Positions 50,380-58,870 of a DNA stretch of 63,531 nt are shown piece after piece. Position 1 is the stretch's first letter. Every line of letters starts with the position of its first letter. The position numbers and the translations under genes were made by a program. Under the pieces are notes generated by a model. The model saw only the letters and a program-made list of their open reading frames with translations, had not been told where the DNA came from and did no database searches. This stretch comes from Acidobacteriota bacterium (GTDB lineage Bacteria; Acidobacteriota; Terriglobia; Bryobacterales; Bryobacteraceae): NCBI GenBank assembly GCA_023436715.1, contig JAEZIJ010000125.1:1-63531 (forward strand), written 5' to 3'.

Positions 50380-51777
50380 GTGATTTACGTAATTGTCGTG
50401 GCGAGCGTCGTCGCGGTGCTTTCGGGCGTGACGATCTGGAAGGCGATGAGGGTCCGGAACCAGGCGGACTTTCTGGTTGCAGGTCGAAAGCTGCCGTGGG
50501 CCGTGCTGGTATTCACGCTGTTGTCATCGTGGATCGGCGCGGGCAGTTTGTTTGCGGGCGGCGAAAACGCGTACAGGAACGGTTTCGCCGCGCTATGGCA
50601 GCCGGCGGGCGGATGGCTCGGGCTCCTCATCATCTGGGGGATTGCGGGGCGGGCGCGGCGGTTTGCGCAGTTCACGGTCCCGGATCTGCTGGAGGCACGA
50701 TACAACGCAACGGCACGCGTGCTGGGCACGATCGCAATCGTGATTGCGTACACGACGATCACGAGCTACCAGATCAAGGCCGGCGGCGACATTCTTCATC
50801 TCATTTTTCCGGACCTGGCGCGTGAACACGGGATGTACCTGATCGCGGCGTTCGTCATCGCGTTCACGGCGGGGGCGGGCATGGCGTCCGTGGCGTACCT
50901 AGACCTGGTGATCGGGGCGCTGGTGACAGGCATCGTCATGATAGCGTTCCCGGTGCTGCTCAACGGCGTGGGCGGGTGGAGCGAGATCCGGCGGGCGCTT
51001 CCGGACAGCCACTTTCAGGTGCTCGGGACCATCAGCTTGCGGCAGGCGTTGGGATTCATGTTTCCGACGATGCTGCTGCTGATCGGCAACCAGAGCATGT
51101 ACCAGAAGTTCTTCTCGGCGCGTTCGGAGAAGGACGCGAGATTCGCGGTGGCGGGCTGGATCGTGGGCACGCTGGTGCTGGAGACTCTGATTGTGGCGAT
51201 CGCGGTCGTTGGCAGCGCGAAGTTCCATCCGGAGAATCCACGGGAGATCATAGCGATTTCCGCGCGGATGGGGCTGCCGGCCCTGCCGGGCGCGCTTCTG
51301 CTCGGCGGAGTGTTCGCGAAGGTGATCTCGACGGCGAACAACTACCTCTTCTCTCCTGCCACGAACATCATTCACGATATCTACGGGCGGTTCATCGACC
51401 GCAAGGCGACGGAGCGGCGGAAGCTGGTCGTGTCGCGTGTGGTTGTTATCCTGCTGGGCGTCTACGCGCTGGTGCAGGGCGCCTATTTCGAATCGATTCT
51501 TGGAGCGGCGATGTACGCGTACACGGTGTACGGCGCGGCGGTGACTCCGGTGGTGATGGCGGTGTTCTTCTGGAAGCGGGCGACCACGGCGGGCGCCATT
51601 GCTTCGATTGCGCTTGGCACGGCCGTCACCGTGGTGTGGAATGTGACGGGGTCGCCATTGGGAATCGATGCGATCTACCCGGCTCTGGGCGTATCGCTGG
51701 CGGGCCTGTTTATCGTCAGCCTGATGACGCCGGCGCCGTCTAAGGAAAAGTGGGGACCATTTTTCGAAGAGGCTTGA
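50380..51777 (+). CDS. Sodium:solute symporter
   Basis: A 465-residue SSS-family symporter with about thirteen spans. Family features are DFLVAGRKLPWAVLVFTLLS, SWIGAGSLFAGGENAYRNG and SYQIKAGGDILHLIFP. The substrate could be a sugar, amino acid or organic acid; it is not possible to tell which. GTG start at 50380, 6 bases after the ABC ATPase stop, and 3 bases before the peptidase gene. The coupling with a peptidase suggests import of peptide breakdown products such as proline, but this is only inference. Confidence 0.9.
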   Translation: MIYVIVVASVVAVLSGVTIWKAMRVRNQADFLVAGRKLPWAVLVFTLLSSWIGAGSLFAGGENAYRNGFAALWQPAGGWLGLLIIWGIAGRARRFAQFTVPDLLEARYNATARVLGTIAIVIAYTTITSYQIKAGGDILHLIFPDLAREHGMYLIAAFVIAFTAGAGMASVAYLDLVIGALVTGIVMIAFPVLLNGVGGWSEIRRALPDSHFQVLGTISLRQALGFMFPTMLLLIGNQSMYQKFFSARSEKDARFAVAGWIVGTLVLETLIVAIAVVGSAKFHPENPREIIAISARMGLPALPGALLLGGVFAKVISTANNYLFSPATNIIHDIYGRFIDRKATERRKLVVSRVVVILLGVYALVQGAYFESILGAAMYAYTVYGAAVTPVVMAVFFWKRATTAGAIASIALGTAVTVVWNVTGSPLGIDAIYPALGVSLAGLFIVSLMTPAPSKEKWGPFFEEA

Positions 51778-51780
51778 GCT

Positions 51781-52950
51781 ATGGACCTGAACGCGATTCA
51801 GCAGTTCCTGCGGGCTGAGCGGCTGGACGGGTGGCTGTTTTTCGACCATCACCGGCGCGACCCTCTGGCCTATCGGGTTTTAGGGCTGCCGCCGGAACTG
51901 ACGGTGACGCGGCGATGGTATTACCTGATTCCGGCGAATGGCGAGCCGAAAGGGCTGGTTCACAGGATCGAGCCGCTCGTGCTTGAGTCGCTGCCGGGGC
52001 TTATCGAGAGGTATTCGAGTTGGGCGGAACAGGCCGGTGGGTTGCGGCGCCTGCTCGAGGGTTGCCGGCGGGTGGCGATGCAGTATTCGCCTCAGTGTGC
52101 GATCCCGTACGTGTCGATGGTGGACGCCGGCACGGTGGAGCTTGTGCGCGACGCGGGCGTGGAAGTCGTAACCTCCGCCGACCTCATCCAGACTTTCGAG
52201 GCGCGCTGGACGCGTGCGAACCTGGAGCGGCACCTTCAGGCCGGGCGCGGCGTTGACGAGGTGAGGCGGAACGCGTTCCGGCTGGTCGAGGATTGCCTGC
52301 AAAACGAGCAGCGTGTCACTGAGTTCGACGTGAAGCAGTTTATCCTCAAGGGCTTCGCGGAATCGGGGTTGGTGACCGACCATGGCCCGATCGTAGCGGT
52401 GAACGAGAACTGCTCGAATCCGCACTATGAGCCGCTGGAAGAGGCGCATCGCGAGATACGGCGCGGCGACGTTCTGCTGATCGACATGTGGGCGAAGGTG
52501 GACGCGCCCGACGGGGTCTACTACGACATCACGTGGACCGGCTTCTGCGGCAGCGAGCCGCCCTCTGACGTATTGAATGTGTTCGAGGTTGTGCGCGAGG
52601 CGCGCGACCGGGCCGTGAAGGCCGTGCAGGAGGCGGTGGAAGCACGGCGCGAACTGCGCGGCTACGAAGTGGACGACGCTGCGCGCGGGTTCATCCGGGA
52701 GCGCGGTTTCGGCGAATACTTCATCCACCGGACAGGCCACTCAATTGGCGCTGAGGTACACGGCGCGGGCGCGAACATGGATAACCTGGAGACCCACGAT
52801 GAGCGGCGCGTGATTCCGTGGACGTGCTTCTCGGTCGAGCCGGGCGTCTATCTGCCGAACTTCGGCATACGCTCCGAGGTGAACGTATTCGTGGACGACC
52901 GTGAGGCGCGCGTCACCGGCGAAATCCAGGAACGGCTGGTCACTCTGTAG
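51781..52950 (+). CDS. M24 family metallopeptidase (Xaa-Pro type)
   Basis: A 389-residue aminopeptidase P/prolidase-like enzyme. The N-terminal creatinase-type domain comes first (LDGWLFFDHHRRDPLAYRVLG), then the pita-bread catalytic domain with metal ligands in LLIDMWAKVDAPDGVYYDITW (two Asp; shown over 20 positions of the strand pair), HRTGHSIG, FSVEPGVYLP and RSEVNVFV. All five expected ligands are present. The gene starts 3 bases after the symporter and ends directly against the next start (TAG-ATG), so it is part of the operon. Confidence 0.9.
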   Translation: MDLNAIQQFLRAERLDGWLFFDHHRRDPLAYRVLGLPPELTVTRRWYYLIPANGEPKGLVHRIEPLVLESLPGLIERYSSWAEQAGGLRRLLEGCRRVAMQYSPQCAIPYVSMVDAGTVELVRDAGVEVVTSADLIQTFEARWTRANLERHLQAGRGVDEVRRNAFRLVEDCLQNEQRVTEFDVKQFILKGFAESGLVTDHGPIVAVNENCSNPHYEPLEEAHREIRRGDVLLIDMWAKVDAPDGVYYDITWTGFCGSEPPSDVLNVFEVVREARDRAVKAVQEAVEARRELRGYEVDDAARGFIRERGFGEYFIHRTGHSIGAEVHGAGANMDNLETHDERRVIPWTCFSVEPGVYLPNFGIRSEVNVFVDDREARVTGEIQERLVTL

Positions 52951-54516
52951 ATGTCGAAGTCGATCCTTGCGGTTGCGTTGATGGCCGGGAGTCTGTTTGC
53001 ACAGACGAAGCGTGCTAACACCTTTGAACTGAGTCCGGCCGAGGGCTGGGCGGAGATCGAGTGGGTGAGCGCGTCCACGTTTCGATATGCGCGAACGTGG
53101 AGCGCTGCTCCGCGCAGCGCAAAGCCGGTGAGCGAAGCGCTCGATGTCAAAGTGGAGGATCTCGGAACGCGTGTTCGTTTCAAGACCCGCTACCTCACGG
53201 TGGATGCGGACAAGAACGGCAGCCGCGTTGAAGTAAGAAGCGGCGAGGGGCCGCTCGCGGACATCTCGTTCGGGCGCGCGGGCGCGGCGGTGAGTGTAGA
53301 GAGCGCGGGGGCTCCTGCTGAGCGCTTCTACGGACTCGGCTCGCGCAGCACTGCAAGTCTGAACCTGCGCGGCTCGGTGGTGGAGACGCGCAGACCGTTT
53401 CTCATCTCCAGCGCCGGCTACGGCGAGTACTTCCGCACACCGGCGGCGTACAAGTTCGATCTTGCATCGTCGCAGGACGGCGTGAAGCGGGTGCTGATTC
53501 CGGGAGACCGCGTCGAGTACTTCTTCTACAATGGGCCGTCGCCGAAGGAGATTCTGGAGGAGCACTATGCCGCGACCGGTGAAAACGGCGACTTCGGATC
53601 GAAAGACTTGGTAGTTCGCAAGCCGAAGGCGGCGCCCGAGGTCAAAGCTTCGTGGCGAGACCTGCGGAACGCGGTTTACTCGCTTCAGCACGAGAGCATG
53701 TCGGCCATGCTCGTACCGGCGTTCAACCTCGCGGCGTACCAGCTCGCGGGAGGCGTCTTATCGGAGCGCGCTTCACAGTTGGCCGCGTTTCTTCCCGTAG
53801 TGGGTGCGGCGGAAGGGGGAGATGCCTATCGCCGCATGGTGAAATTGCGGACGAGGTTGGTTCCGTACATGCTCGCGTACGGATACGAAACGCGCACTCG
53901 CGGCATCCCCCTGATTCACCCCCTGGCGATGCAGTTCCCGAGGGATGCGGAAGCATGGAAGCACACGGACGAGTTCATGGTCGGGGACGAACTGCTGGTA
54001 GCGCCGGTGCTGGACCCTGCTGAAAGCGTCCGCGTATATTTTCCGCCAGGGATCTGGACGGACCTGAGAACGAACGAGGTGTACAAGGGGCGCCAGGAAG
54101 TGACGGTGCGCACGGTTCCGGGAGAACTGCCCATGTTCAGCAGAAATGGATGCATTCTGCCGCTTGCTCCGGAATCCGCGGGCGGCACCATGGAGCTTCA
54201 CTATTTTCCGAGTCTTGCCGCTGAGTTCTTCCTGTTTGAAGAGGATCTGGGGGACATCACGCAGGTACACGCCGCGCCTGCGACGGAGTTCATGCGGCTC
54301 GAAAGCGAGTCGTTGAAAGACCGGACGTACGACTGGGTGATCCACCACAGCCGTTCGTGCAAGAAGGTGGAGTTGGGTTCGAAGGAATTTGCGAAAGTCG
54401 CGGATCGCGCCAGGCTTGCGCCGGGGACGTGGTTCTTCGACAAGGAATCAGGAAACCTTCATGTGCGGGTCCGTTCGGCGGCGGGCGGCGATGAGATCGT
54501 GAACATCTCGTTCTGA
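52951..54516 (+). CDS. GH31-like exported protein lacking the catalytic barrel core
   Basis: A 521-residue protein with a signal peptide (SKSILAVALMAGSLFAQ). The N-terminal beta domain (AERFYGLGSRSTASLNLRGS) and the later part (KLRTRLVPYMLAYGYETRTR; DELLVAPVLDPAESVRVYFPPGIWTD) match GH31 alpha-glucosidases. Between them, where some 250 residues with the nucleophile and acid/base aspartates should be, only a short bridge of about 60 residues remains. The frame is intact, so it is not a fresh pseudogene. A non-catalytic sugar-binding role or a neofunctionalised protein is likely. It begins right at the stop of the M24 gene. Confidence 0.72.
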   Translation: MSKSILAVALMAGSLFAQTKRANTFELSPAEGWAEIEWVSASTFRYARTWSAAPRSAKPVSEALDVKVEDLGTRVRFKTRYLTVDADKNGSRVEVRSGEGPLADISFGRAGAAVSVESAGAPAERFYGLGSRSTASLNLRGSVVETRRPFLISSAGYGEYFRTPAAYKFDLASSQDGVKRVLIPGDRVEYFFYNGPSPKEILEEHYAATGENGDFGSKDLVVRKPKAAPEVKASWRDLRNAVYSLQHESMSAMLVPAFNLAAYQLAGGVLSERASQLAAFLPVVGAAEGGDAYRRMVKLRTRLVPYMLAYGYETRTRGIPLIHPLAMQFPRDAEAWKHTDEFMVGDELLVAPVLDPAESVRVYFPPGIWTDLRTNEVYKGRQEVTVRTVPGELPMFSRNGCILPLAPESAGGTMELHYFPSLAAEFFLFEEDLGDITQVHAAPATEFMRLESESLKDRTYDWVIHHSRSCKKVELGSKEFAKVADRARLAPGTWFFDKESGNLHVRVRSAAGGDEIVNISF

Positions 54517-54601
54517 CGCTGACCGCGCGGCATTGCCTGAAGAGGCGGATTGTGACCGCGGTCACTGCGGCCGGACTTGCACGCAGTCTACGCTGGTGTC
54601 C

Positions 54602-55663
54602 ATGGCGGCCCAGGCAACCACCGAACCCGAGGCGCCCGTCCGGAACGGGAGGAAGAAACTCGTCAACCGGCGGGCGGGGGACTACTCGCAGCGGCTTCGC
54701 CGGGCGATTCAACTCGTTTTCCTTGCGCTGAACGTCTGGATCGGGATCGAGTTCTGCGTTTTCGTCAGGTTCTACGAGACGGGCGGCACGACCGTCTGGG
54801 CACAGCGGCCACCGGGCGTTGAGGGCTGGCTACCGATCGCCGGATTGATGAACCTGAAATCGTACCTGCTCACGGGGCAGGTGCCGGCGGTCCACCCGGC
54901 GGGGATGTTCCTGCTGATAGCATTTCTGGCGATCGCGTTTGTGTTCCGGAAAGCGTTCTGCAGTTGGCTTTGCCCGATCGGCACGCTTTCTGAGGCGCTC
55001 TGGCGGCTGGGCCGGCGGATGTTCCGGCGGAATTTCGCGTTGCCGCGGTGGGCCGATATTCCGCTGCGCGGTCTGAAATACATCCTGCTCGGACTTTTCC
55101 TTTACGCTGTGGGCGGCATGTCAGTTGCGGCGATTCGTGCGTTCCTCGAAGGGCCGTACGGGGTGATTGCCGACGTGAAGATGCTGAACTTCTTCCGTTT
55201 CCTGGGCATGACGGGGGCCGTGGTGATTGCGGCGCTGGTTGTACTCTCGGTGCTCGTACAGAACTTCTGGTGCCGTTATCTGTGCCCGTACGGTGCACTT
55301 CTGGGCTTGCCGGCGCTGCTCAGCCCGCTTCGCATACGCCGGGAGGAGAGCCTGTGCATCGACTGCGCGAAGTGCGCGAAGGCGTGCCCGGCTCGCTTGC
55401 CAGTGGATAAGCTGGTCACCATCAAATCGGCCGAGTGCACGGCATGTATGGAGTGCGTCGCAGCGTGCCCGGCGCAGGGCGCGCTCGAAATGGTGGTGGT
55501 CACCAAGCGCCGCGTGCCTGTCTGGGCGATCGCCGCCGGGATGGCGGTGGTTTTCCTCGGCGTGGTCGCCTACGCGCAGTGGACCGGGTATTGGCACACG
55601 AATGTGTCTTCACAGACGTATTTCGAGTTGGTCCCGCGCGCGAACGAGTTTAGCCACCCGTAG
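54602..55663 (+). CDS. NapH-like 4Fe-4S membrane protein
   Basis: A 353-residue membrane protein with four to five spans and two kinds of iron-sulfur motifs. The membrane part has the double CxxxCP motifs CSWLCPIG and CRYLCPYG typical of NapH/NosR-like quinol electron-transfer proteins. A ferredoxin domain follows with CIDCAKCAKACP and CTACMECVAACP. It ends with another span and a short outer tail. The ATG at 54602 is preferred; a TTG at 54533 would add 23 residues. It probably passes electrons from quinol to a periplasmic acceptor. The convergent radical SAM gene overlaps by 14 bases. Confidence 0.85.
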   Translation: MAAQATTEPEAPVRNGRKKLVNRRAGDYSQRLRRAIQLVFLALNVWIGIEFCVFVRFYETGGTTVWAQRPPGVEGWLPIAGLMNLKSYLLTGQVPAVHPAGMFLLIAFLAIAFVFRKAFCSWLCPIGTLSEALWRLGRRMFRRNFALPRWADIPLRGLKYILLGLFLYAVGGMSVAAIRAFLEGPYGVIADVKMLNFFRFLGMTGAVVIAALVVLSVLVQNFWCRYLCPYGALLGLPALLSPLRIRREESLCIDCAKCAKACPARLPVDKLVTIKSAECTACMECVAACPAQGALEMVVVTKRRVPVWAIAAGMAVVFLGVVAYAQWTGYWHTNVSSQTYFELVPRANEFSHP

Positions 55664-56717
55664 AGGTATCGGGCTGGTGAATGCACCGAGGCTCTTCGGC
55701 CAGGTAGTCGCCGGTGAGAGCATAGGCGCGGGAGCGAGAGCCGCCGCAGAGATTCCGGTAGTTGCACAGGCCGCATTTCCCCTTCAGACAAGTGCTGTCT
55801 CGCAGCACACGGAAAAGGGCTGCGTTCCTGTACACGTCCACTAGCGAACGCCGGCGCACGTTGCCCGATGAGATCGGCAGGAAGCCGCTCGGGTAGATCT
55901 CGCCTGTCCTGGAGACGAACACGAACCCGCGGCCGCTGTTGATCCCCGCCATGCGGTTCAGAGGATTGTCGCCGGGATGCCCCTTGCCGTTCCCGCCGCC
56001 CTCCGCCTTGCGCATCTGCATCAGATAGCGCCGGTAGTGCATCGCCTCCGTCGTCTTGATGACGGCGCGCGAAGCCTTGGAGCGCTCGTACATGAAGCCG
56101 AAAACTTCCTCGAACTCTTCAGCGTTCAATTCCTGTTGCGAAGCGCCGCGCCCGGTCGGCACGAGGAAGAAGACGTCCCACATATCCGCGCCGACGCGGT
56201 CCACGATATCGGCGATTTCGCCCAGATGCCCATAATTGTGCCGGCTCACGGTGGTGTTGATCTGAGTGGAGAGCCCGATGCGCTGCGATTCCTCAAGCGC
56301 GAAAATGGCGCGCTCGAACGAACCGGGGACCTGCCGGAAATCGTCGTGAGAGGCGACATCCCAGCCGTCCACGCTGATCGAGATGCGGGCCACGCCGACT
56401 CGCTTGAAGCCAGCGAGGGCGTCGGCCGTGAGCAGCGGCGTGGGGCTCGGCGAAACAGTGGTGCGCATCCCGAGTTGAACGCTCTTCTCCAGCAGTTGGA
56501 AAAGGTCGGGGCGCTTGAGCGGATCGCCGCCCGTGAAGATCATGATCGGGTCGCCGAATTCCTTGATGGTCTCAAGCAGGCGGAACCCTTCCTCGGTGGA
56601 AAGCTCCGCGGGGTGGCGAGCCGGGTCGGCGGAGGCGCGGCAGTGGACGCACGCGAGATCGCAGGCGCGCGTCACTTCCCAGATCACGAGAAACGGAGAC
56701 TCATCGAAGTTTTTCAA
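55650..56717 (-). CDS. Radical SAM/SPASM protein, heme-d1/AhbD-like
   Basis: A 355-residue radical SAM enzyme. The triad is in VTRACDLACVHCRASADP (CxxxCxxC), the SAM site is FTGGDPLKRPD, and the C-terminal SPASM cluster is LKGKCGLCNYRNLCGG. Relatives include the NirJ/AhbC/AhbD heme-modifying enzymes and peptide-modifying enzymes such as MftC. The start is a TTG at 56717, nine bases after CGGAGGA, and overlaps the preceding archaemetzincin stop (TTGA), so they are translationally coupled. No heme or RiPP gene is adjacent. Substrate unknown. Confidence 0.85.
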   Translation of the reverse strand: MKNFDESPFLVIWEVTRACDLACVHCRASADPARHPAELSTEEGFRLLETIKEFGDPIMIFTGGDPLKRPDLFQLLEKSVQLGMRTTVSPSPTPLLTADALAGFKRVGVARISISVDGWDVASHDDFRQVPGSFERAIFALEESQRIGLSTQINTTVSRHNYGHLGEIADIVDRVGADMWDVFFLVPTGRGASQQELNAEEFEEVFGFMYERSKASRAVIKTTEAMHYRRYLMQMRKAEGGGNGKGHPGDNPLNRMAGINSGRGFVFVSRTGEIYPSGFLPISSGNVRRRSLVDVYRNAALFRVLRDSTCLKGKCGLCNYRNLCGGSRSRAYALTGDYLAEEPRCIHQPDTSTGG

Positions 56718-57232
56718 GCGTGGGTGTCCTCCGGGTTTGAGGTCCAGTATACCAGCCGGGCGCGGCAGTCCTCGCAATAGTCGTCCCTGCGCGTATCCAC
56801 CCGCTCCACGGAGTGCGCCGAACTCATCACGCAGGACCAATCCGGGCAGTGGGCCAGCCCTCGTAAATGTCCGAATTCGTGCCGCAGTTCGCGGAGCGCG
56901 CGGTTCTCGAGCCGCTCAACGTTCGGCGGCAGGCCGTAGAATTCTTCGCGCAGCCGGTGGATTGAGAACACGGCGGCGCGTCCAGGCATTTCGGCTTCGC
57001 CGAAGACGAACGTCAGCACAGGGATGTACAGATCGCAGGCTGTGGCTCCGATAACGATTCCGCCGTAGCGCGCTTTCAACTCCGCAATGAGACGCGTGGA
57101 ATCGTACTGCCCGCGCATAGGGCTCCACGCCACGGCAGGATCGACGCGCGAGGGGCCGATCGGAATTGAGGTTCGCCGCGACAGGTCCGCGAGTACCTGC
57201 TCCGGAAAATCGCCGATAGGTACCAGAATCAA
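56714..57232 (-). CDS. Archaemetzincin-type zinc protease
   Basis: A 172-residue metalloprotease. The zinc site is ELRHEFGHLRGLAHC, giving HExxHxxGxxHC, followed by CVMSSAHSVERVD and YCEDC, the cysteines that bind the extra structural zinc of archaemetzincins. The TTG at 57232 gives a natural beginning (LILVPIGDFPEQVLADL) with CAGGAG upstream; a GTG at 57250 is the alternative. The open frame above this runs through palindromic repeats and is not coding. Its stop overlaps the start of the radical SAM gene, implying a common process. Bacterial members are rare and their substrates unknown. Confidence 0.85.
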   Translation of the reverse strand: MILVPIGDFPEQVLADLSRRTSIPIGPSRVDPAVAWSPMRGQYDSTRLIAELKARYGGIVIGATACDLYIPVLTFVFGEAEMPGRAAVFSIHRLREEFYGLPPNVERLENRALRELRHEFGHLRGLAHCPDWSCVMSSAHSVERVDTRRDDYCEDCRARLVYWTSNPEDTHA

Positions 57233-57252
57233 CTGCTGAAACTCCTGCACGC

Positions 57253-57475
57253 AGAGACCCGGTCCAGTGGGGCGGGGCCGCGCCCTGCGGCGGGCTCCCA
57301 GCCCGCCTGCGTGGCCGGCCTGAGAGGCCGGCGCAGCCCGAGGGGCTGCCCCACGCGGAACACGCTCGGGCAGGACCGCAAGGGCGCCACAGTGAGTAGG
57401 GCAGACGTCCACGTCTGCGGCCCGCAACCAGCATGGCCGGGCGTGGACGCCCGGCGCGGGTCTGGAGACCTGCCC
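57253..57475. repeat. Mosaic of six or more short palindromes
   Basis: Hairpins include GCGGGCT-ccc-AGCCCGC (57290-57306), GCCGGCCT-gag-AGGCCGGC (57314-57332), CAGCCC-gag-GGGCTG, GCAGACGT-cc-ACGTCTGC (57401-57418) and GCCGGGCGT-gg-ACGCCCGGC (57436-57455). CTGCCCCAC tags end two of the groups. It separates the two-component operon from the archaemetzincin gene and probably acts as a terminator, besides being the densest example of the dispersed family. Confidence 0.7.
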
Positions 57476-57511
57476 CACTGGTGGTTTTCAATGGCGATTT
57501 CCGGCACCACA

Positions 57512-58870
57512 CTACACTCGCGCCGCTTTGGCCGGCGGCTTCAAACCGTAACGGCGGATCTTGTGATACAGGGTGACGCGATCGATGCCGAGCGCCTTGG
57601 CGGCTTGAGTCTGATTCCAGGCGAAATCATCGAGCACACGGACGATGTGGCGGCGCTCGAGGCTTTCGATCGTCAGGTCGTCGGAGCCCTCCAGCGGGCG
57701 AGTCAGCGCCAGGTCATGCGCGCGGACGAGCGGCTCGTGCCCGACCACGGCGGCGCGTTCCACGATATTCTCCAGTTCCCGGACGTTCCCCGGCCAGTTG
57801 TGGCCGATGAGCAGATCCATAGCCGACCGGTCGAAGCCCGTGAACTTGCGGTTCATCTGCCCGCTGTACTTATCGAGGAAGTACGTAGCGAGCAGGGGGA
57901 TGTCGCCGTGGCGGTCGCGCAGCGGCGGCAGGTGGATAGTGAATACGTTCAGCCGGTAGAAAAGGTCGGAGCGGAACCGGCCCTCCTTCACGATGTCGGT
58001 CAGGTTGCGGTTTGAAGCGGCGACGACGCGGAAATCCACCTTGATCGACTGCGTTCCGCCGACGCGCACGATCTCGCGCTCCTGGAGGACCCGCAGCAGG
58101 TCGGTCTGAGTCTTGAGGCTGATATCGGCGATCTCGTCCAGGAAAACCGTTCCGCCCATCGCGGCTTCGAACTTGCCCTTCTTGCGGTACTGCGCGCCGG
58201 TGAAGGCGCCCTTTTCGTGGCCAAAGAGTTCGCTTTCGATCAGCGTCTCGGTCAGTGCGCCGCAGTGTACGACGACGAGCGGATTGTAACGGCGCGGGCT
58301 GAGCCGGTGAATCGCGCGGGCTACGAGTTCTTTTCCTGTGCCGCTCTCGCCCTCGATGAGCACGGTGGAATCGACGCCGGCAACGGTTTCGATCTGCTCG
58401 CGGACGTGGTGCATCGCTTCGCTCTGACCGATCAATTCGGTGAGGCCGCTGTTATCCGTGAGCTGCTGGCGGAGCATCCGGTTTTCCCGCTTGAGGCGGT
58501 GCTGTTCGAGCGCGTTGCGTACGATAACCGAAAGGTCGTCCGGGTCGAAAGGCTTCGTGATGTAGTCGAACGCGCCGTGCTTGAGCGCGTGCACCGCGGT
58601 CTCGACCGAGGCGTACCCGGTCATCACGATGACGCTTGTGTCGAGCTGTTCCGAGCGGATCTTCTCCAGCAGTTCGATGCCGTCCATGCCCGGCATGCGG
58701 ATGTCGGCGATCACCAGGTCGAACTCGCGGCCGGCGAGTTTTGAGAGGGCTTCGGGCGCGCTGGCCGATGAATCGACGTCATACCCCTCCTCGGTGAACC
58801 AGTGCACGAGCGAGTCGCGCACCACTTCCTCGTCATCGACGATCAGGATCGACAGCTTCTCTTCCGACAT
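57512..58870 (-). CDS. NtrC-family sigma-54 response regulator
   Basis: A 452-residue response regulator with three domains: receiver (phosphoacceptor Asp56 in LVIADIRMPGMDG), AAA+ sigma-54 activator (Walker A GESGTGKE, GAFTGA loop, Walker B GGTVFLDEIADI) and a Fis-type HTH (NQTQAAKALGIDRVTLYHKI). Phosphorylated, it drives open-complex formation at sigma-54 promoters. Its start overlaps the end of the sensor kinase gene by 38 bases. It is the last gene of the five-gene minus-strand operon. Confidence 0.94.
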   Translation of the reverse strand: MSEEKLSILIVDDEEVVRDSLVHWFTEEGYDVDSSASAPEALSKLAGREFDLVIADIRMPGMDGIELLEKIRSEQLDTSVIVMTGYASVETAVHALKHGAFDYITKPFDPDDLSVIVRNALEQHRLKRENRMLRQQLTDNSGLTELIGQSEAMHHVREQIETVAGVDSTVLIEGESGTGKELVARAIHRLSPRRYNPLVVVHCGALTETLIESELFGHEKGAFTGAQYRKKGKFEAAMGGTVFLDEIADISLKTQTDLLRVLQEREIVRVGGTQSIKVDFRVVAASNRNLTDIVKEGRFRSDLFYRLNVFTIHLPPLRDRHGDIPLLATYFLDKYSGQMNRKFTGFDRSAMDLLIGHNWPGNVRELENIVERAAVVGHEPLVRAHDLALTRPLEGSDDLTIESLERRHIVRVLDDFAWNQTQAAKALGIDRVTLYHKIRRYGLKPPAKAARV

